NCBI RefSeq assembly: GCF_013385635.1
Contig: NZ_JACAPR010000010.1
Coordinates: 558,001 to 622,000, forward strand
Direction of reading: 5' to 3'
Source: Pseudomonas gingeri
GTDB lineage: Bacteria > Pseudomonadota > Gammaproteobacteria > Pseudomonadales > Pseudomonadaceae
DNA: 64,000 nt
Numbering within the stretch: the first letter of the stretch is position 1; each line of letters starts with the position of its first letter. The position numbers and the translations under genes were made by a program. Positions 60,265 to 64,000 of the stretch are shown one piece after another. The notes below the pieces were generated by a model. It saw nothing but the letters and a program-made list of their open reading frames with translations. It ran no database searches and had not been told where the DNA came from.

Positions 60265-62211
60265 TCAGGAGGCTGTTGCCGGCTTCTTCGGGCGGCGGTT
60301 TCTTGTGGTCTTGGTTCCCGTTGCCTTGCGCTTCTTCTTCCACGGTGCCGCGCCTTGCCCGGCCATTGCGGCGGGCATGCTGATCTGCAATTTCAGCTCG
60401 ACACAGCGCCCCACCTGCTTGCTCATCCACGCCGCCTGCTTGGCGACAAACTCTTCCAGGCTCATCTCGCCGCTCTGCACCATGTCCAGCGCCTGTTCCC
60501 AGATCGCCGTGGTACCCGGGTCGGCAATCGCCCGTGGTACCGCGTCGATCAGGCTGAAAGCCGCCGGGGTCGCAGACAGGCTTTTGCCGTGCTTGACCAG
60601 GTACTGCCGATCCAGCAGGCCCTGGATGATGCCGGCACGGGTAGCTTCGGTGCCGATGCCGGTGGTGTCCTTGAGCTTCTGCTTGAGGCGCGGGTCTTCC
60701 ACATACCGGGCGACGTTTTTCATCGCCTTGATCAGGTCGCCTTCGGTAAAGGGCTTCGGTGGCTGGGTCCACAGGTCCTTGAGCTCGACCCGGTTGACCA
60801 TGCATTCGCTGCCTTCACGCAATGCCGGCAGGGCCTGTGGCTCCGGGGCCTCGCGTCCCTTGGCCGGCGCCAGGGCCTCGGGCAGCGCCCGTTTCCAGCC
60901 GGGCTCGACAATCTGTTTGCCCACCGCCCGCAGTGCCTGCGCCGCGCAATCGAAATCGGCCTGGGTACGGTCGTATTCGTGGTTGGGCAGGAACTGCGCC
61001 AGGTAACGCGCACGAATCAGGGTATAGACCGCCCGTGGCTTGCCTTGCAGTCGGTCGAGGCCGGCCCCGCTGCCTGTCGGGATGATGCCGTGGTGGGCGG
61101 TGACCTTGGCATCGTTCCAGGCCCGCGAGCGTCGCGTCGGATCGAGATACGGCGCCAGTTTTTCCAGGCCCGGATCGGCCCGTTCGAGTGCCGCCAGGAC
61201 CCGTCCGGCATCAGCGTGCTGGCTCAGTGGTAGAAAACCGCAATCGCTGCGCGGGTAGGTAATGACCTTGTGGGTTTCGTACAGCGCCTGCGCGATATCC
61301 AGGGTTTCCTGGGCGCCCAGCCCGAGCCTTTTCGAACACACTTCCTGCAGGGTACCGAGATCGAAGGGCAGGGGCGCCGGCTCGCGAATCCGCTCGGTCT
61401 TGAGCTTGATCACCGTGGCGCCGGAGGCCGCGCCCATGGCGCTTGCCGCCTGTTGTGCCAGGGCCTGGTTCAGGCAGCGATCCTGGTCGTCGCAGGCATC
61501 CTGGGGCGCGCGCCATTGGGCGACAAAGGGCTGGCCGTCATGCAGCAGGTGCACGTCGATGGCCCAGTAGGCCACCGGTACGAAGTCGGCGATGCTGCGG
61601 TCACGGTCCACCACCAGGCGCAAGGTCGGTGTCTGCACCCGGCCGACCGGCAGCACGCCCTGATAGCCGGACTGGCGCCCGAGCAGGGTGAACAGGCGGC
61701 TCATGTTCATCCCGATCAGCCAGTCGGCCCGCGATCGGCCCAGGGCCGAGTGATAGAGCGTGAAGGTTTCGCCACCCGGCTTGAGGGCCGCCAGCGCCTT
61801 GCGGATCGAGGCATCGTCCAGCGCCGACAGCCACAGGCGCTGGATCGGCCCGCGATAGCGGCAATGTTCCACCAGCTCGCGGGCGATCATTTCTCCTTCG
61901 CGGTCGGCGTCGGTGGCGATCACCAGTTCCCGTGCCTCGCCCAGCAGGCGCTTGACCGCCTTGTACTGGCTGGCGGTCTTGGGCTTGACCTGCATCTTCC
62001 ATTTTTCCGGGACGATGGGCAGGTCGGCCAGCACCCAGCGTTTATAGCGGGCATCGTAGGCATCCGGCGGGGCGGTTTCCAGCAGATGGCCGATGCACCA
62101 GGTAACGGTGGCATTCGGGCCCACCCAGCAGCCGTCACCACGGCGCGTGGCACCGAGCACGGCGGCAATGTCTTTGGCCTGGGAGGGCTTCTCGCAGAGG
62201 AACAACCGCAT
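60265..62211 (-). CDS. topB: DNA topoisomerase III
   Basis: 648 residues from ATG 62211 (AGGTGG upstream). Type IA topoisomerase: TOPRIM with LCEKPSQAKDIAAVLG and ATDADREGE (D-x-D-x-E metal site), VGRVQTPTLRLVV, and the active-site Tyr in KVITYPRSDCGF (about 319). It decatenates DNA through a 5' phosphotyrosine intermediate and usually works with RecQ. A lysine-rich tail ends the protein. A consensus LexA box lies 74 bases upstream. Confidence 0.93.
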   Translation of the reverse strand: MRLFLCEKPSQAKDIAAVLGATRRGDGCWVGPNATVTWCIGHLLETAPPDAYDARYKRWVLADLPIVPEKWKMQVKPKTASQYKAVKRLLGEARELVIATDADREGEMIARELVEHCRYRGPIQRLWLSALDDASIRKALAALKPGGETFTLYHSALGRSRADWLIGMNMSRLFTLLGRQSGYQGVLPVGRVQTPTLRLVVDRDRSIADFVPVAYWAIDVHLLHDGQPFVAQWRAPQDACDDQDRCLNQALAQQAASAMGAASGATVIKLKTERIREPAPLPFDLGTLQEVCSKRLGLGAQETLDIAQALYETHKVITYPRSDCGFLPLSQHADAGRVLAALERADPGLEKLAPYLDPTRRSRAWNDAKVTAHHGIIPTGSGAGLDRLQGKPRAVYTLIRARYLAQFLPNHEYDRTQADFDCAAQALRAVGKQIVEPGWKRALPEALAPAKGREAPEPQALPALREGSECMVNRVELKDLWTQPPKPFTEGDLIKAMKNVARYVEDPRLKQKLKDTTGIGTEATRAGIIQGLLDRQYLVKHGKSLSATPAAFSLIDAVPRAIADPGTTAIWEQALDMVQSGEMSLEEFVAKQAAWMSKQVGRCVELKLQISMPAAMAGQGAAPWKKKRKATGTKTTRNRRPKKPATAS

Positions 62212-62284
62212 AACCACCTTGTTTCATTCAGGGCCTGGCAAGGCCTACAGAATGCTCAGAGTTGGCGCGTCGGGCAACCTTTAT

Positions 62285-62300
62285 CTGTATGAATATACAG
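62285..62300. promoter_or_regulatory. Consensus LexA box
   Basis: CTGTAT-GAAT-ATACAG, the exact palindromic SOS-box consensus (CTGT-N8-ACAG). It lies 74 bases upstream of topB on the minus strand and about 195 bases before the LysR gene on the plus strand. The closer, more plausible target is topB; an unannotated short transcript is possible. Confidence 0.7.
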
Positions 62301-62494
62301 CTAAAGGTTGCCATGCAGGCAGCGAAGCGCCGGGTTGCCCGGCAGAGACCGCGATAATCATCGATCAGGGCGATAAATAAGCTGGAAAATAAATCGCTAA
62401 TATTCAGGTTGTTTGCGCTCTAGATTAGAGTCGGTACACCGGATTCGATGGGCCGGCAGGCAATGGAACACTTTTCTTCACCCGAGGCGACGCC

Positions 62495-63397
62495 ATGATT
62501 ACCTTCAAGCAACTGGAAGCCATCTACTGGATCGTCGAGCTGGGCAGTTTCGAATCGGCCTCGCTGAAGCTGAACATGTCCCAGTCGGCGATTTCCAAGC
62601 GTGTCCAGGAGTTGGAAGATGCCTTTGACGTGCCGATTTTTGACCGTTCGAAACGCAGCGCGCGCCTGACGGAGAAGGGCACCGAACTCTTCGAACACGC
62701 GGCCGAGATGCTCCGCCAGCGCGATTACCTGCTGGAGCGCATCAGTTCGCGGGAGGTGCTGGTCCGGCGTTTTCGCCTCGGTGTGACCGAACTGACGGCC
62801 CTGACCTGGTTGCCGGCCCTGGTGGAGCAGATTCGCCAAGCCTACCCCAAGGTGCTGCTGGAGCCCTCGGTCGAGCTGAGTTCCGAGTTGTTCAAGAAAC
62901 TGGAGAACGATCAGCTCGATCTGATCATCGTGCCCGATGTCTTCGACGATGCGCGTTTTATTGCCACGCCGCTGAAGACCGTGGAAAACGCCTGGATGTG
63001 CGCGCCGGCCCTGTATCGCGAATCGGCGCCGATGGAGCTGCAGTCGTTGTCCGACTACACCGTGCTGACCCAGGGCGGCAGTTCGGGGACCGGGCTGGTC
63101 TACGAGCGCTGGTTGGCCCAGCACGATGTGCGCCTCAATCGCACCCTGATCAGCAACTACCTGGTGGCCCAGATCGGCCTGACCATCTCCGGCGTGGGCA
63201 TCAGCTATCTGCCCCGGCTGTGCCTGGCGCCTTTGATCGCCAAGGGTCGCCTGCGGATCATCGAGACCTATCCGGAGCTGCCGCAGATCCGTTATGCCGC
63301 GGTGCACCGGGCGGACCGCCTGCAGGGCCTGAGCGTCGAAGTGGCACGCCTGGCGCACCAGTGCTGTGATTTCGGCCACCTGCTGTTGCAGGCGTGA
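62495..63397 (+). CDS. LysR-type transcriptional regulator
   Basis: 300 residues. HTH FESASLKLNMSQSAISKRVQ near the N terminus; effector domain with FRLGVTELTALTWLPALVEQ, LDLIIVPDVF, and ISNYLVAQIGLTISGVGISY. GAGG stands about nine bases before the ATG. Neighbours give no target. It may regulate genes outside the window. Confidence 0.88.
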   Translation: MITFKQLEAIYWIVELGSFESASLKLNMSQSAISKRVQELEDAFDVPIFDRSKRSARLTEKGTELFEHAAEMLRQRDYLLERISSREVLVRRFRLGVTELTALTWLPALVEQIRQAYPKVLLEPSVELSSELFKKLENDQLDLIIVPDVFDDARFIATPLKTVENAWMCAPALYRESAPMELQSLSDYTVLTQGGSSGTGLVYERWLAQHDVRLNRTLISNYLVAQIGLTISGVGISYLPRLCLAPLIAKGRLRIIETYPELPQIRYAAVHRADRLQGLSVEVARLAHQCCDFGHLLLQA

Positions 63398-63424
63398 GCC
63401 GGCTGGACCCTTCCCGTCGCGTTT

Positions 63425-64000
63425 TCAGGCGGCGGATCCGGCGGCGTGCTCTTTCACTGCCAGCGCCTGTACCAGGAAATCGATGAACGCCCGGGTCTTC
63501 TGCGGCACCCGGCGCGCCGAGGCGTACACCGCATTGATGCTGATCGGCGGTGCCTGCCATTCACACAGCACTGGAACCAGGCGCCCCGCGGCCAGGGCAT
63601 CCTCGACGATAAAGTCGGGTAGCAGGGCGATACCCATGCCGGCCTCGGCGGCCTGGGCCAGCAGGTCGCCGTTGTTCGCGTGCAGCGGGCCGGTGACCGT
63701 GACCCGCTGGGTTTCCTTGCCATTGCTCAGTTGCAGGCTGACGCCGCTTTGCAGATAGCCATAGTTCAGGCACTGGTGAGCACTCAGCTCACGGGGCGTG
63801 GCGGGAGTGCCGGCCCGTTCCAGGTAGCTGGGGGATGCGACCATGATGCGCGGGGCCGGGGCCAGCAGTTTGGCGACCATGGACGAGTCCGGCAGGCTGG
63901 CGATACGGATGGTCACGTCGAAGCCACCCTTGACCGGATCCACCTGCTGGTCGCTGAGCACCAGTTGCAGCTCCACGTTTGGATGTTGTTGGTGAAACAC
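63425..64000 (-). CDS. LysR-type regulator, 5' part outside the window
   Basis: 191 residues of the effector domain and C terminus are seen; the DNA-binding domain lies beyond base 64000. The fragment opens with FHQQHPNVELQLVLSDQQVD, then VTIRIASLPDSSMVAKLLAP and GMGIALLPDFIVEDALAAGR, typical of the CrgA-like group of LysR regulators. The first ATG of the fragment is internal and not the true start. Confidence 0.85.
   Translation of the reverse strand: MFHQQHPNVELQLVLSDQQVDPVKGGFDVTIRIASLPDSSMVAKLLAPAPRIMVASPSYLERAGTPATPRELSAHQCLNYGYLQSGVSLQLSNGKETQRVTVTGPLHANNGDLLAQAAEAGMGIALLPDFIVEDALAAGRLVPVLCEWQAPPISINAVYASARRVPQKTRAFIDFLVQALAVKEHAAGSAA

Overview
The window is chromosomal DNA of a fluorescent-group Pseudomonas. 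This rests on the high GC content with long antisense shadow frames, Pseudomonas-type REP/REPIN and double-hairpin intergenic repeats, a consensus Pseudomonas LexA box, and recognisable orthologues (RstA/RstB-type two-component pair, pbpG, metR, nhaR, topB, yceH-type gene, terC family, PuuB-type oxidase). The species is not determined.

Layout: 0-2.8 kb, 3' part of a divergent aconitase followed at once by a cytoplasmic solute-binding-like protein. 3.0-5.0 kb, RstAB-like two-component pair, then a REPIN. 5.2-11 kb, beta-lactamase-fold lipoprotein, response regulator/CheC-like protein paired with a PAS-GGDEF cyclase, Cache chemoreceptor. 11.3-14.9 kb, AraC/SDR divergent pair, YafY-type WYL regulator with a VOC protein, LysE exporter. 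15.2-20.6 kb, AT-richer accessory stretch: YopT-like (C58) cysteine protease, a Ski2-like helicase fused to a PD-(D/E)xK nuclease, an XRE regulator remnant and a membrane gene interrupted at a T7 run, with copies of one non-coding repeat at the margins. 20.7-25.8 kb, AraC/GyrI-like regulator, metR, a queH fragment and a mesX-mesD-flavin reductase set for folate-independent methionine synthesis. 25.9-30.8 kb, three small regulator/exporter modules. 31.0-35.1 kb, a 1.3-thousand-residue STAND-like NTPase-TPR-glycosyltransferase fusion. 35.1-51.7 kb, mostly core genes: large membrane protein of unknown role, GAF-GGDEF protein, PBP7, aldehyde dehydrogenase with its AraC regulator, small conserved Pseudomonas proteins, shikimate dehydrogenase-like protein, nhaR, TerC, FAD oxidase. 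51.8-52.9 kb, two near-identical tRNA-Val(GAC) units and two small membrane genes. 53-59.7 kb, SPFH protein, then an XRE-cupin regulator with two operator-like palindromes, a complete basic-amino-acid-type ABC importer, an Lrp/AsnC regulator and an atypical ureohydrolase, which read as one uptake and hydrolysis module for a guanidino/basic compound. 59.8-64 kb, secreted coiled-coil protein, topB with a LexA box upstream, and two LysR genes, the last cut by the window edge.

Most interesting: the NTPase-TPR-glycosyltransferase fusion and the helicase-nuclease fusion, both shaped like one-gene immune or conflict systems; the mesX/mesD locus whose methyl donor is not known to me; the C58 protease; and the ureohydrolase lacking a canonical metal-ligand histidine. 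All functions are read from sequence motifs and recalled family knowledge. No database search was run.
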